64,000 nt of DNA from Bacillota bacterium (GCA_023386815.1 JAEWIZ010000016.1:1-64000); one strand, 5' to 3'; numbered from the stretch's first letter, positions 26,288-35,634 are shown. Numbers and translations are program-made. The notes: generated from the letters alone by a model not told the origin.

Positions 26288-27028
26288 TTAACTTAATCTC
26301 TGGCGTACAATTTCATACGCCATAATTCCCATTGCAACAGAGGCATTTAAGGAATCCACCTGGCCAAACATCGGAATTTTCGCTGTGAAATCACACTTTT
26401 CCTTTACCAGTCTTCCGACTCCCTCACCCTCACTTCCAATGACAAGTCCGATTGGCCCCTTGAGATTTACTCGGTACATTAACTCACCGCTCATATCAGC
26501 ACAAACAAACCAAAGGCCTTTTTCCTTTAGTTCTTCAATGGTCACTGTAAGATTTGTAACCTTAGCTACCGGCAGGTAGTTTAATGCACCTGCGGATACC
26601 TTTGCTACGGTTGCGGTAAGACCAACTGCTCTACGCTTCGGTATAATAACACCATGTGCTCCTGCCTGGTGTGCAGTCCGAATAATAGCTCCTAGGTTGT
26701 GCGGATCTTCAATGCTGTCTAATAGAACTATAAATGGAGGTTCTCCTTTTTCTTCGGCGGCTTTAAGAATATCTTCCACCTCAGCATATTCATAAGCGGC
26801 AGCATATGCAATTACACCCTGGTGCTTCCCGGTCTCAGATATCTGATCCAGTCTCTCTTTCTTAACATAGGTGACGATACAATCCGTCTTCTTTGCTTCC
26901 CGGACTATGGATTTCACCGGTCCATCCTGACAGCCATCAAGTACAAACAGCCTGTCAATTGTTTTCCCTGCACGAAATGCCTCCATAACAGCATTACGGC
27001 CTTCTATTGTTAATTCTTCATATCTCAT
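26288..27028 (-). CDS. rlmB: 23S rRNA (guanosine-2'-O-)-methyltransferase, RlmB/TrmH family
   Basis: A 246-residue SpoU/TrmH superfamily enzyme. A short substrate-binding N-terminal domain (EGRNAVMEAFRAGKTIDRLF) precedes the knotted SPOUT domain. SAM-binding motifs are DPHNLGAIIRTAHQAGAHGV, LVIGSEGEGVGRL and SLNASVAMGIMAYE. It most likely methylates the 2'-OH of G2251 in 23S rRNA using SAM. It lies upstream of sigH in the same direction with a gap of 114 bases. Confidence 0.92.
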   Translation of the reverse strand: MRYEELTIEGRNAVMEAFRAGKTIDRLFVLDGCQDGPVKSIVREAKKTDCIVTYVKKERLDQISETGKHQGVIAYAAAYEYAEVEDILKAAEEKGEPPFIVLLDSIEDPHNLGAIIRTAHQAGAHGVIIPKRRAVGLTATVAKVSAGALNYLPVAKVTNLTVTIEELKEKGLWFVCADMSGELMYRVNLKGPIGLVIGSEGEGVGRLVKEKCDFTAKIPMFGQVDSLNASVAMGIMAYEIVRQRLS

Positions 27029-27108
27029 TCTACTACCAAACCTTTCTCCACCATATGATCTAATATCAAATACAGTGTCCTCTCTTTATTCAAAATAAAC
27101 GATTCAAA

Positions 27109-28185
27109 TTAAACCTGATACATCTCACTGTAATATTTCTGATATTCACCTTTTGTAATGTGTTCCATCCAGTCCATATTCTTTATATACCATTCGATCG
27201 TTAATTTTATTCCTTTACTAAAAGGTGTCTCTGGCTCCCACCCAAGTTCTTCTTTTATTTTATCCGGAGCAATTGCATATCTAAAATCATGCCCTTTTCT
27301 ATCTTCCACATATGTGATTAAATCCTGACTGACATTAGCTCTTCTTGGGTCATCTGCTGGAAGTATTTCAAGTAAGGTGTCAATAATTGTTTGAACAATC
27401 TCGATATTTCTCTTTTCATTGTGTCCACCCACGTTATAAACCTCACCAACTTTGCCATTTTCAGCAACCATATCAATTGCCTTAGCATGATCTTCTACAT
27501 AAAGCCAATCTCTAACATTCTTTCCGGTACCGTATACCGGAAGCTTCTTACCGCTTAGCGCATTATTAATCATTAATGGAATTAATTTTTCAGGGAACTG
27601 ATAAGGTCCATAGTTATTGCTGCATCTTGTAATATTGGCAGGAAAATGGAAGGTATCAATATATGATTTTACTATGAAATCTGCAGAAGCCTTGCTTGCA
27701 GAATAAGGACTATGAGGATCTAACGGTGTTGTTTCATAGAAATAACCTTCCTCATCCTCTAAGGAGCCATATACCTCGTCTGTAGAGACCTGTACATATT
27801 TCTTGCCTATTTTAAATCCTCCCTCAGTCTCCCAAGCCATCTTAGCTGCATTGATCAGGTTTAGTGTACCAAGAACATTCGTATTTACAAATACTTCAGG
27901 ATTACGGATACTGCGATCCACATGACTTTCCGCTGCAAAGTGAATTACCCTATCGATATCATAGGTCTCAAATACTTTTATTAAAGCTTCCTTGTCACAT
28001 ATATCCACTTTTAGGAATATATAATTTTCCTGACGCTCTACCTCTTTCAGATTTTCAAGATTGCCTGCGTATGTAAGAGCATCCAGATTAATTACTCTTA
28101 CTTCATCTTTGTATTTCTCCAACAGATATAAAATGTAATTGGAACCAATAAAACCTGCTCCGCCTGTAACTAAATATGTTTTCAT
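27109..28185 (-). CDS. rfbB: dTDP-glucose 4,6-dehydratase
   Basis: A 358-residue extended short-chain dehydrogenase. NAD-binding VTGGAGFIGSNYILYL at the start, catalytic YSASKASADFIVKSY (Tyr-x3-Lys) and STDEVYGSL with the Thr/Asp/Glu triad. It makes dTDP-4-keto-6-deoxyglucose, step two of dTDP-L-rhamnose synthesis. The start at 28185 follows GGAGGTATCG. Last gene in rfbA-rfbC-rfbD-rfbB. Confidence 0.96.
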   Translation of the reverse strand: MKTYLVTGGAGFIGSNYILYLLEKYKDEVRVINLDALTYAGNLENLKEVERQENYIFLKVDICDKEALIKVFETYDIDRVIHFAAESHVDRSIRNPEVFVNTNVLGTLNLINAAKMAWETEGGFKIGKKYVQVSTDEVYGSLEDEEGYFYETTPLDPHSPYSASKASADFIVKSYIDTFHFPANITRCSNNYGPYQFPEKLIPLMINNALSGKKLPVYGTGKNVRDWLYVEDHAKAIDMVAENGKVGEVYNVGGHNEKRNIEIVQTIIDTLLEILPADDPRRANVSQDLITYVEDRKGHDFRYAIAPDKIKEELGWEPETPFSKGIKLTIEWYIKNMDWMEHITKGEYQKYYSEMYQV

Positions 28186-28310
28186 CGATACCTCCAATAT
28201 TTGCAATTGAAATAATTCTAACTACAATAAAAAGCTTGTGTCTGCTTTGTTCTATTTTAGTAATTACCTTTAAATTTTGCGCATTGTATTATACATCATC
28301 TAAACTGCGG

Positions 28311-29183
28311 TTACACTTCTAGCTCTTTCACATACTCTTTGAATGCCAGTCTCCAATCCTTCATAACATAACCATGTCGTTCCCGCAGCGCCTTATTATC
28401 TAATACCGAATACATTGGACGTTTTGCTGCAACCTTATATTCTGAAGTCGAAATAGCCTCTAAATCAACTGTTTTTCCGGTCTCTTCAAATATTGTCTTT
28501 GCAAATTCATACCAACTTGCACTTCCTTCCGCTGTAGCATGATAGATACCATAGCTTTGCGTATTCATTAAAAAGACAATCACACGAGCTAGCTCCAAAG
28601 CACTGGTAGGTGTACCATACTGATCCGCAACCACTCTGATTTTATTATTATTTTCTGCCAGACGGAGCATCGTTTTAACAAAGTTTTTACCTTCTCCATA
28701 TACCCAAGCCGTTCTTAATATAAAGTATTTCTTACAAATTGTCTGAACGAACTCATCCCCTGCCAGTTTTGTCTTACCATAGACGCTTAAAGGGTTTGTT
28801 AACGCCTCTTCGGTATAAGGTTCATTTCCAAGCCCGTCATACACGTAATCTGTTGAAACATGAACCAGCTTTGCTCCAATCTTCTCCGCTTCCATTGCAA
28901 GATATTTTGGTCCCAGTGCATTGACACGGTAAGCTGTTTCTTCTTCTGTCTCACACAAATCTACTGCTGTCATGGCTGCACAATTAATAATAATGTCAGG
29001 TTTATACACCTGAATATATTCCTTAACGGCTAGTTCCTCTGTGATATCCAGCGCCTGTACCTGGTTATCCTCACTTACAAAGGAATTCGTTCGTAGCAAT
29101 TCATAAACTGAATCGTCCTGTAATAAACGGTATAACGCCAAACCCAGCTGACCTGACGCACCTGTGATCATCACTTTCTGCAT
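28311..29183 (-). CDS. rfbD: dTDP-4-dehydrorhamnose reductase
   Basis: A 290-residue reductase. NADPH-binding MITGASGQLGLALYRLLQ and catalytic NPLSVYGKTKLAGDEFV (Tyr-x3-Lys), with HVSTDYVYDG in between. It reduces dTDP-4-keto-L-rhamnose to dTDP-L-rhamnose, the final step. GGAGA precedes the ATG at 29183, so the longer in-frame start is not used. Confidence 0.95.
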   Translation of the reverse strand: MQKVMITGASGQLGLALYRLLQDDSVYELLRTNSFVSEDNQVQALDITEELAVKEYIQVYKPDIIINCAAMTAVDLCETEEETAYRVNALGPKYLAMEAEKIGAKLVHVSTDYVYDGLGNEPYTEEALTNPLSVYGKTKLAGDEFVQTICKKYFILRTAWVYGEGKNFVKTMLRLAENNNKIRVVADQYGTPTSALELARVIVFLMNTQSYGIYHATAEGSASWYEFAKTIFEETGKTVDLEAISTSEYKVAAKRPMYSVLDNKALRERHGYVMKDWRLAFKEYVKELEV

Positions 29184-29244
29184 AGAATTCTCCAATCAAT
29201 TACTCATTATTCCCCAAGGAAAGACTGCTATTAATAACCCTTCT

Positions 29245-29802
29245 TTAAAAGAAAAAACCGCTCTCCTTCAAGGTTGGAAGTATGGCATCTTTTTCTGATA
29301 CCAATGGTGTTATATTGTCCTCCAAAGGCCATTCTATTCCAAGCTCGGGGTCATTCCAAAGAATCCCACCCTCATCCTCAGGATGATAGAAATCAGTGCA
29401 TTTATAAGAAAATACGGCCATATCGGATAATACCAAAAATCCATGGGCAAAGCCTTCCGGAACATAAAACATTTTACCGTTTTCCTCAGAAAGAATCAGT
29501 CCAAAGCTTTTGCCAAAGGTTGGAGAATTCTTTCTCAAATCCATTGCAACATCATAGACGGTTCCCTGAAGTACCCGAACCAATTTTCCCTGAGGATGTG
29601 TTTTTTGATAATGAAGGCCGCGCAATACTCCTTTTCGAGATAAACTTTGGTTATCCTGAACGAATTTAGCCATGATTCCAGCTTTTTCGAACTCCTCCTG
29701 GTGATAGGTTTCCATAAAATAACCACGCTCATCACCGTACACCCTTGTTTCAATAATATATAATCCATCAATTTCACATTGACAAAACGTGAAATTACCC
29801 AT
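29245..29802 (-). CDS. rfbC: dTDP-4-dehydrorhamnose 3,5-epimerase
   Basis: A 185-residue cupin-fold epimerase. Catalytic His is in GVLRGLHYQKTHPQGKLVRV and the Tyr region in VFSYKCTDFYHPEDEGGI. It epimerises C3 and C5 of dTDP-4-keto-6-deoxyglucose. ATG at 29802 lies 8 bases after AGGAGG, while the ATG two codons earlier is too close to it. Confidence 0.95.
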   Translation of the reverse strand: MGNFTFCQCEIDGLYIIETRVYGDERGYFMETYHQEEFEKAGIMAKFVQDNQSLSRKGVLRGLHYQKTHPQGKLVRVLQGTVYDVAMDLRKNSPTFGKSFGLILSEENGKMFYVPEGFAHGFLVLSDMAVFSYKCTDFYHPEDEGGILWNDPELGIEWPLEDNITPLVSEKDAILPTLKESGFFF

Positions 29803-29839
29803 CTGCATTCCCTCCTGATCAAAATATGAGCGGATTTTT

Positions 29840-30709
29840 CTATAGCCCGTTTGCTATTTCATATAAGTACTTTCCATAATCTGTTGTTTTCATGGAATCA
29901 GCAAGTCTTAATAGTTGTTGCTTATCAATAAATCCCTGTTTATATGCAATCTCTTCAAGACAGGAGATATACAGACCCTGTCTTTTCTGAATGGACGCCA
30001 CATAATTTGAAGCATCTAAAAGAGAATCATGATTACCGGTATCCAGCCAAGCCATACCCCTTCCCATAAGTTCTACCTTTAGTGTGCCCTTTTTTAAGTA
30101 TTGATTATTAACTTCAGTAATCTCCAACTCACCACGTGCTGACGGCTCAATATTCTTAGCTATTTCAATTACTTCATTATCATAGAAATATAATCCTGGC
30201 ACAGCATAATTTGATTTTGGAGCCACAGGTTTCTCTTCGATGGAGGTTACCGTCCCATCCTGGTCAAAGCTTACTACCCCGTAGGAGGTAGGATCCTTAA
30301 CATAATAACCAAAGATCGTTGCTCCCTGCTCTCTACCTGCAGCGGTTTCAAGCATTCCACTAAAGCCTCTGCCATAAAAAATATTATCGCCTAGGACAAG
30401 TGCAACACGATCATTGCCAATAAATTCCTCTCCGATAATAAATGCTTCTGCCAGTCCCTTCGGTGCACTTTGAATTTTATATTCCACTTTCAAGCCAAGT
30501 TTACTGCCATCTCCGAACAGTTCCTGAAAAACAACAATATCACGAGGAGTGGATATTATTAAAATTTCTTTTATTCCTGCCAGCATAAGAACAGACATTG
30601 GATAATATATCATAGGTTTATCATAAACCGGTAAAATCTGCTTAGAAATCGCCAAGGTTATCGGATATAATCTTGTGCCAAGTCCACCTGCTAAAATAAT
30701 TCCCTTCAT
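29840..30709 (-). CDS. rfbA: Glucose-1-phosphate thymidylyltransferase
   Basis: A 289-residue nucleotidyltransferase. Signature GIILAGGLGTRLYPITLAIS followed by KQILPVYDKPMIYYPMS, metal-binding VLGDNIFYGRGF and GRGMAWLDTGNHDSLLDASN. It makes dTDP-glucose from dTTP and glucose-1-phosphate, the first step of dTDP-L-rhamnose synthesis. First gene of the four-gene rhamnose operon, which presumably supplies surface polysaccharide made elsewhere because no glycosyltransferase lies nearby. Confidence 0.96.
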   Translation of the reverse strand: MKGIILAGGLGTRLYPITLAISKQILPVYDKPMIYYPMSVLMLAGIKEILIISTPRDIVVFQELFGDGSKLGLKVEYKIQSAPKGLAEAFIIGEEFIGNDRVALVLGDNIFYGRGFSGMLETAAGREQGATIFGYYVKDPTSYGVVSFDQDGTVTSIEEKPVAPKSNYAVPGLYFYDNEVIEIAKNIEPSARGELEITEVNNQYLKKGTLKVELMGRGMAWLDTGNHDSLLDASNYVASIQKRQGLYISCLEEIAYKQGFIDKQQLLRLADSMKTTDYGKYLYEIANGL

Positions 30710-30878
30710 TTGTTTCCCTTCCACTTTCATTGAATTTATATATCTTACATGTTATGAGAATATGTTTTTACTACATTTTCTTACTAATAGTATATGTTAT
30801 CAGAAGTTGTATTTTCTTCCTATAGTATAATCAATTCAATAATAAAATACAATCTTTTTTGCTCTAAAGCTAAAGAGA

Positions 30879-30905
30879 GGGCTGCTGATCGCTACTCAGC
30901 AGCCC
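30879..30905 (-). terminator. Terminator between the small membrane protein gene and rfbA
   Basis: GGGCTGCTGA (30879-30888) pairs with TCAGCAGCCC (30896-30905), with T-rich sequence on the minus strand downstream. It isolates the rhamnose operon from the upstream gene. Confidence 0.8.
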
Positions 30906-30917
30906 TTTCATTGAATT

Positions 30918-31292
30918 CTAACTTATCATACCTCCTAGCATACCACTCATACTGCATACAAGAAATACAGTCAGATAGCTGCCTAGCGGTAATTGCGATA
31001 TACTATTCATTGCCAAAGAAACTAATATTAAGATTACGAAATAACAAATACCCAGGACAAGTCCCCATATAAATTTCTTCTGCTCCAGCTTCCTTCCTGT
31101 AAAAAAACCTCCAACAAAAATAGAGATAATATACGTCAAATAGATGCCTGCACTAATTACTATGCTGGGCAAATCCATTTTCAACATAAGAAAAGAAAGA
31201 AGAACTAAGATTAACGCTGTGATTACATAAGAGATTAATATCGCTTTTATCATAACTACAAGCTTTGTATTTTGATGAACTACTCTATCCAC
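30918..31292 (-). CDS. TIGR04086/YrzE-like small membrane protein
   Basis: A 124-residue protein with four predicted membrane segments (about 15-37, 43-63, 72-92 and 100-122). It matches the layout of the TIGR04086 family found in clostridia and bacilli: KAILISYVITALILVLLSFL, a GGFFTGRKLEQKKFIWGLVLG-like middle loop and a Gly-rich end SMSGMLGGMIS. Function unknown. It has its own terminator and is probably monocistronic. Confidence 0.75.
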   Translation of the reverse strand: MDRVVHQNTKLVVMIKAILISYVITALILVLLSFLMLKMDLPSIVISAGIYLTYIISIFVGGFFTGRKLEQKKFIWGLVLGICYFVILILVSLAMNSISQLPLGSYLTVFLVCSMSGMLGGMIS

Positions 31293-31375
31293 TTTCGCAC
31301 CTCCAGCTTGCTTAAACTAACTTATATAAAAGTATATTATCCTTGTTCAAAATATATTCATAAATTCAAGACAGG

Positions 31376-32452
31376 TTATATTAGCAGCTGGTTATGTATT
31401 TTAAGAAAGACCTCAACAATATCTGGATCATATAAGGTTCCAGAGCCTTGAAGAATCATTTTTAATCGTTCTTCTTTTGGACTGCTGGCCGGCCTTATAT
31501 CAACGCAGTTTAAAGTTGTATAGGTGTGAACCACTGAAACAATTCTTGCACTAAGCGGAATGTTGGTTCTTGATAATCCAAGGGGATAGCCGGTGCCATC
31601 CCAATGCTCATGATGATGCTTTGCTATCTCTAAGGACATCCTTAGAAATTCATTACTTTCATTCAGCTTATATATATCTTCTAATAGCTCCGTGCCAAAT
31701 TTCACATACTTTTTAATCTCATTTTCCGCTTCTTTTGTAGGGACTTGATCGTGACTATGTCCAATATCTTCATGATAGGTCATCGCTTTTCCGATAATGT
31801 ACAAGGGAGCAGCCAATTCGATCGCTTCGATAAAACTATTTGTAATCTGATCTCTATATTTAGGAGACATTTGAAGGCTTAAGGCCAGGATACGACTGTT
31901 TTTTCCGACCAAACTCATGGTCTTGGAGATGACGTCATGCCCTCTTGAGGTCAGTTTGATTAATGCATTCATAATATTTTTCTGTTCATCGAATAATTTG
32001 CGGATCTGCTCATTAATAATCTTGTTCAATTTCTTATTGTAAAGCTCCAGCTCCTGTTGAACTTTATACATCTTCAGGTGATGGTCAATTCGCAAGATAA
32101 GCTCTTCTGGATGATAGGGCTTGGTTATAAAATCAACCGCCCCTACTTTTAACCCCTTTATTCTATCCTGTGGTGTATCCAAGGCTGACACAAATATAAC
32201 CGGGATGTCTCTCGTCACTGCACTTTTCTTAAGCATGGAGCAAAATACATAGCCATCAATCTCCGGCATGGAAATATCCATTACAATAAGATCAGGCACC
32301 AATGTCTCAATTGCATTCACTGCTTGTCTGGCGCTTGATACAGGTCTTGCAATATAGCCAGCATTATGTATTGTATTTGTAAGCATAACCAGGTTAAAGT
32401 TAACATCGTCAACAATCAGTATATTTGCCTGCGAAAAAGATGGTTTCAACAC
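31376..32452 (-). CDS. Response regulator with degenerate HD-GYP output domain
   Basis: A 358-residue protein. A receiver domain (about 10-125) has the acidic pocket ILIVDDVNF, phosphorylation Asp in DLIVMDISMPEIDGYVF and Lys in VDFITKPYHPEE. A linker coiled coil leads to an HD-GYP-type domain (about 160-355). HD-GYP domains hydrolyse cyclic-di-GMP, but here the metal-binding HD is lost (LYIIGKA where LLHDIGK is usual) and later His/Asp ligands are replaced. Only HHEHWDGTGYPLGL remains. It is likely catalytically dead and acts as a binding or signalling domain. Start is GTG, seven bases after AAGGAGG and two bases past the kinase stop. Confidence 0.85.
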   Translation of the reverse strand: MLKPSFSQANILIVDDVNFNLVMLTNTIHNAGYIARPVSSARQAVNAIETLVPDLIVMDISMPEIDGYVFCSMLKKSAVTRDIPVIFVSALDTPQDRIKGLKVGAVDFITKPYHPEELILRIDHHLKMYKVQQELELYNKKLNKIINEQIRKLFDEQKNIMNALIKLTSRGHDVISKTMSLVGKNSRILALSLQMSPKYRDQITNSFIEAIELAAPLYIIGKAMTYHEDIGHSHDQVPTKEAENEIKKYVKFGTELLEDIYKLNESNEFLRMSLEIAKHHHEHWDGTGYPLGLSRTNIPLSARIVSVVHTYTTLNCVDIRPASSPKEERLKMILQGSGTLYDPDIVEVFLKIHNQLLI

Positions 32453-32454
32453 AT

Positions 32455-33975
32455 TTATGCCTCCTTTTGAACACATTCCTTCAGCTTTTGCAATAATGCC
32501 ATAGACTGCTCACAATCCTCTTTTCTTACGACTAGCAAAAGCCGGAACACTTCTTTTGACAAAGCCGCATGCTCTTGGGGTATTCTTTGTTTTATATGAA
32601 AAACCATTTCTTCTGCCAATTCCCAGTTTTCTATGGCAATACAGATAAACAGCTTTTCAATGACCTCTGACACTTCTTTTAATATTTGTTGTATTGGTTC
32701 TTTAATTATGGTTCCCTTGTTCTCCACAGGATGGCTTACTTTCAATCTTGTTCGAATATAATCAAGTTCGGATTGCTTGGACTTCTCATAGGTGCTCAGT
32801 TCTTTCATGCAACCATTTACAAGCATTCCTTCCCGCTTCATTTCTTTCTCTACTGATCTACCTTCCTTGTCTGAGGGTATCCCTAGATGCGCCGAAAATG
32901 AGAATATACTCCCCTTATTCTTCTCGCTTTCCACTTGGATTGTACCATTCATGGCCTCCACAAGACGTTTACTAATGGATAAACCTAATCCAGTTCCGCC
33001 AAATCTCCTGGAAATTGAACTGTCCACTTGAGAAAAACTTTTAAAAAGCTTATCCTTTTCTTCCACACTAATACCGATTCCCGTATCAATAACCATAAAA
33101 AACAACTCTATCTCTTGCCTGATTTGACTAATCATGGTTACCTTAAGTCCCACATGCCCCACCGAAGTGAACTTAATCGCATTTGATAAAAGGTTATTAA
33201 TAATCTGGGATAACCGTAACTCATCACCAACGACGATTTCAGGAATATCATCTGAGATATCAACTATCGCCTTCAACCCTTTGTCATTTAACTGTACCGA
33301 ATTCACTTCAATGATATGATGTATGAATTCTCTGAAATTAAAACTCCGATGCTCTAGTGACAGTTTATTATTCGCAATCTTTGAAAAATCTAAGATATCG
33401 CCAATAATTGCATTCATATTATCACAGCACTTCTTTATAATCTTAATATCCTCCAGCTGCTCCGGGTTCAACTGAGTTTCTAACAGATTATTGCTAAATC
33501 CCATGATACCATTAATCGGAGTTCTAAGCTCATGTGTGACGTTTGCGAATAGATCTGTAAGCATTTGTCCCTGATTAATGATATCTTCCTCCAGATGAAG
33601 AATCTCACGTTCTGCTTCCTTTTTATCAGAAATATTAACTGCAATACAGAGTCCCAAATACATACTGCCTTTTCCCACAATCACAACCTTCAGTTCAACC
33701 GGGAAACAGGTTTGATTTTTTCGATATACAATCGTTTCTTCTGGACGAATTTTATATTTTGAATCTAATTTAAGCTTCTTATCTTCATAATAAAACGCCT
33801 TTTTGAATATTTCACAAATTGGAAGGCTAATAATATCATTATTATAACCTAATTCTTTTAATGCCTGCTTATTACAATCCGTAACTTGTCCTTTGTCATT
33901 AAAAAAAATAATAATTTCCTTGGTTTGATTCATAATTAAATCTAACTTTTGAAGATACCTGCTAATTCTAATCAT
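32455..33975 (-). CDS. PAS-domain sensor histidine kinase with C-terminal helical extension
   Basis: A 506-residue soluble kinase with no membrane segment. An N-terminal PAS domain (about 10-125, IIIFFNDKGQVTDCNKQALK) leads into HisKA with the phospho-acceptor in LFANVTHELRTPINGIMGFS near residue 150, then the HATPase (NNLLSNAIKF, DTGIGI, GGTGLGLSISKRLVE). After about residue 390 a 115-residue helical tail follows. It resembles a phosphotransfer bundle and has a His in MVFHIKQ, but no clear HPt signature. It is cotranscribed with the adjoining response regulator, which it most likely phosphorylates. The signal is presumably cytosolic. Confidence 0.9.
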   Translation of the reverse strand: MIRISRYLQKLDLIMNQTKEIIIFFNDKGQVTDCNKQALKELGYNNDIISLPICEIFKKAFYYEDKKLKLDSKYKIRPEETIVYRKNQTCFPVELKVVIVGKGSMYLGLCIAVNISDKKEAEREILHLEEDIINQGQMLTDLFANVTHELRTPINGIMGFSNNLLETQLNPEQLEDIKIIKKCCDNMNAIIGDILDFSKIANNKLSLEHRSFNFREFIHHIIEVNSVQLNDKGLKAIVDISDDIPEIVVGDELRLSQIINNLLSNAIKFTSVGHVGLKVTMISQIRQEIELFFMVIDTGIGISVEEKDKLFKSFSQVDSSISRRFGGTGLGLSISKRLVEAMNGTIQVESEKNKGSIFSFSAHLGIPSDKEGRSVEKEMKREGMLVNGCMKELSTYEKSKQSELDYIRTRLKVSHPVENKGTIIKEPIQQILKEVSEVIEKLFICIAIENWELAEEMVFHIKQRIPQEHAALSKEVFRLLLVVRKEDCEQSMALLQKLKECVQKEA

Positions 33976-34242
33976 CTCGCCCCTCATGACCATTTATGTA
34001 TCAGAAAGATAGGTAAAATCCTTCGTTCCACATAACTTTCTATAAAACTAACTGACTGTTACTATAGGCCATTCATCTTAATTACATCTTATTTTTAATT
34101 TCATCTTTTGTCAAATGCTATTTACATATTTCAACATGAAACTATTTTTTACTCATTGACATTACTAATTTTCTCAATATATAATATTTTTAGTAAAGAT
34201 ATTCACGAATCATAAAGTTTATTTATAGGGGTGGGCATTTAT

Positions 34243-34584
34243 ATGAAATTTAATGTTCGATTAAAGCATTTGCGGCAAAAAAATAAACTAACACAAAGTG
34301 AGTTAGCAGAAATACTTGGTCTTAAGTCAACAGCGATATCAAATTATGAATCCGAACGAAATGAGCCCTCGTTTGATAAGCTGATTGCTTTATCAAAATA
34401 TTTTGACGTATCGTGTGATTACCTGCTGGGCGTGACAGATTCTTACCTTCCTGTTGGAGGCGAAGTACTGGATAAGGAGATTGTAGAATTTTTTGATTTA
34501 TACAAGCAATTATCAGATAAACATGTTCATGAAATTAAAGAATACGCTAAATACTTGTTATATAAACAAGTTCATTCACAGTAA
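34243..34584 (+). CDS. XRE family transcriptional regulator
   Basis: A 113-residue protein with an N-terminal Cro/CI helix-turn-helix (about 5-62: RLKHLRQKNKLTQSELAEIL, AISNYESERNEPSFDKLI) and a short C-terminal helical part likely for dimerisation. It is divergent from the kinase operon with a 267-base gap. Its targets are not apparent. ATG at 34243 is favoured over an upstream GTG at 34231, which would sit on top of the ribosome site. A strong terminator follows. Confidence 0.87.
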   Translation: MKFNVRLKHLRQKNKLTQSELAEILGLKSTAISNYESERNEPSFDKLIALSKYFDVSCDYLLGVTDSYLPVGGEVLDKEIVEFFDLYKQLSDKHVHEIKEYAKYLLYKQVHSQ

Positions 34585-34694
34585 GACTGGGCTTTTACGT
34601 AGACCTACTTTAACATTGCTCCGTGACTGTGATAAAACCTTTCATGAAATAGCTTGTAATTTTAATGTTCTTGTAAATTAATTTTCTTCTTATT

Positions 34695-34751
34695 AAAAGC
34701 TCCACCGAATAAACAGGATTTATAAAGTTCTGTTTATTCGGTGGAGCTTTT
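34695..34751. terminator. Strong bidirectional terminator
   Basis: A perfect 22-bp stem (34695-34716 with 34730-34751, AAAAGCTCCACCG at the base) and a 13-base loop, with A and T runs on both flanks, between the convergent XRE and SEC-C genes. Confidence 0.95.
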
Positions 34752-34787
34752 TAAATTTTTATAAAATAAGTTTTAGATAATCAAAAA

Positions 34788-35291
34788 TTATGCTTTTCCG
34801 CAGCAATGCTTGTACTTCTTGCCGGAACCGCAAGTGCAAGGGTCGTTCCTTCCAACTTTCTTCTCTTTAACGACCGTTCCAGAATTTCTGGATTCACGAT
34901 ATAATTCTTTTCTACGCTCTGGCGTTAACAGGGTGTCCCACTCTTCCAAATTATATAACCAGTCTGCATCTGCACCAACCATGTTATAATATAATTTTTC
35001 CTGATCGAAGGCTAAGCTGACATTGGTATCCTGATCCATCTCCTCGATCGGATTAGGTGTTATTAAACTATCGTTGATTCCATCCAGGAAACCAACCATT
35101 GTGCTTAACTCAATACCAAATTCCTGTGCAAGAGAAGCAACGCTTCCTTCATATACTTTGTCTGTATTTGCTAATAGAACCTTATAGATGTCTTTTTCCT
35201 TATTAAAATAAGTAGCCCAGAATAACTGGCCTTCACGACCATTCATTTCCTTTGAATATGCATGGTCTCTCCATTCTTGTAATAAACTCAT
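34788..35291 (-). CDS. SEC-C metal-binding domain protein
   Basis: A 167-residue protein ending in a SEC-C zinc motif (VGRNDPCTCGSGKKYKHCCG, CxCx8CC, residues 147-166), the same motif that ends SecA. The rest (EWRDHAYSKEMNGREGQLFW, plus acidic helices) matches no characterised family I recognise. Such stand-alone SEC-C proteins are common and of unclear role. ATG at 35291 is chosen because AGGAAGG is 9 bases before it and touches the earlier ATG. A structured leader candidate lies 57 bases upstream. Confidence 0.82.
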   Translation of the reverse strand: MSLLQEWRDHAYSKEMNGREGQLFWATYFNKEKDIYKVLLANTDKVYEGSVASLAQEFGIELSTMVGFLDGINDSLITPNPIEEMDQDTNVSLAFDQEKLYYNMVGADADWLYNLEEWDTLLTPERRKELYRESRNSGTVVKEKKVGRNDPCTCGSGKKYKHCCGKA

Positions 35292-35348
35292 GGTTTTCAT
35301 CCTTCCTCGTACCTTTGATTTACACCTGCAATCTTACGATTTGAATTG

Positions 35349-35435
35349 CCGTGTTATACCAAGTCTTATTTTGGTAAGACTATAGGTAGTGTCCTTGCTA
35401 TCTGCAAGTTCACCTTCGGTACGATTATAACATGG
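35349..35435 (-). other. Candidate structured 5' leader of the SEC-C gene
   Basis: A 10-bp closing stem (35349-35358 with 35426-35435, one G-U) encloses three small hairpins: GTCTTA/TAAGAC (35363-35380), CTTGC/GCAAG (35394-35408) and ACC/GGT. It forms a cloverleaf-like multiloop in the likely 5' untranslated region. It matches no riboswitch class I know. Confidence 0.4.
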
Positions 35436-35564
35436 ATTCGTTTGAATTTCCATTATGAAATATTTTTTCTTTAATGTATAAATATTGTAAAAGTGTATCA
35501 TAATAGTAATATCCTAATGTGGAACAAAAGTTCCGAAGTAAGGATGTAAATGCGTATGCTCTTT

Positions 35565-35591
35565 CATGATTGGACTCCCCCTCCAATTATG
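35565..35591. other. Isolated hairpin in the SEC-C to etfA gap
   Basis: CATGATTGGA (35565-35574) pairs with TCCAATTATG (35582-35591, one G-U) around a C-rich loop. No T-run. Could be part of a small RNA or a protein site. The rest of the gap (35436-35634) shows nothing else. Confidence 0.35.
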
Positions 35592-35634
35592 ATCACCAAA
35601 GAGAAGTTAAATACTTATCCTCCCCTTTTTAGTG

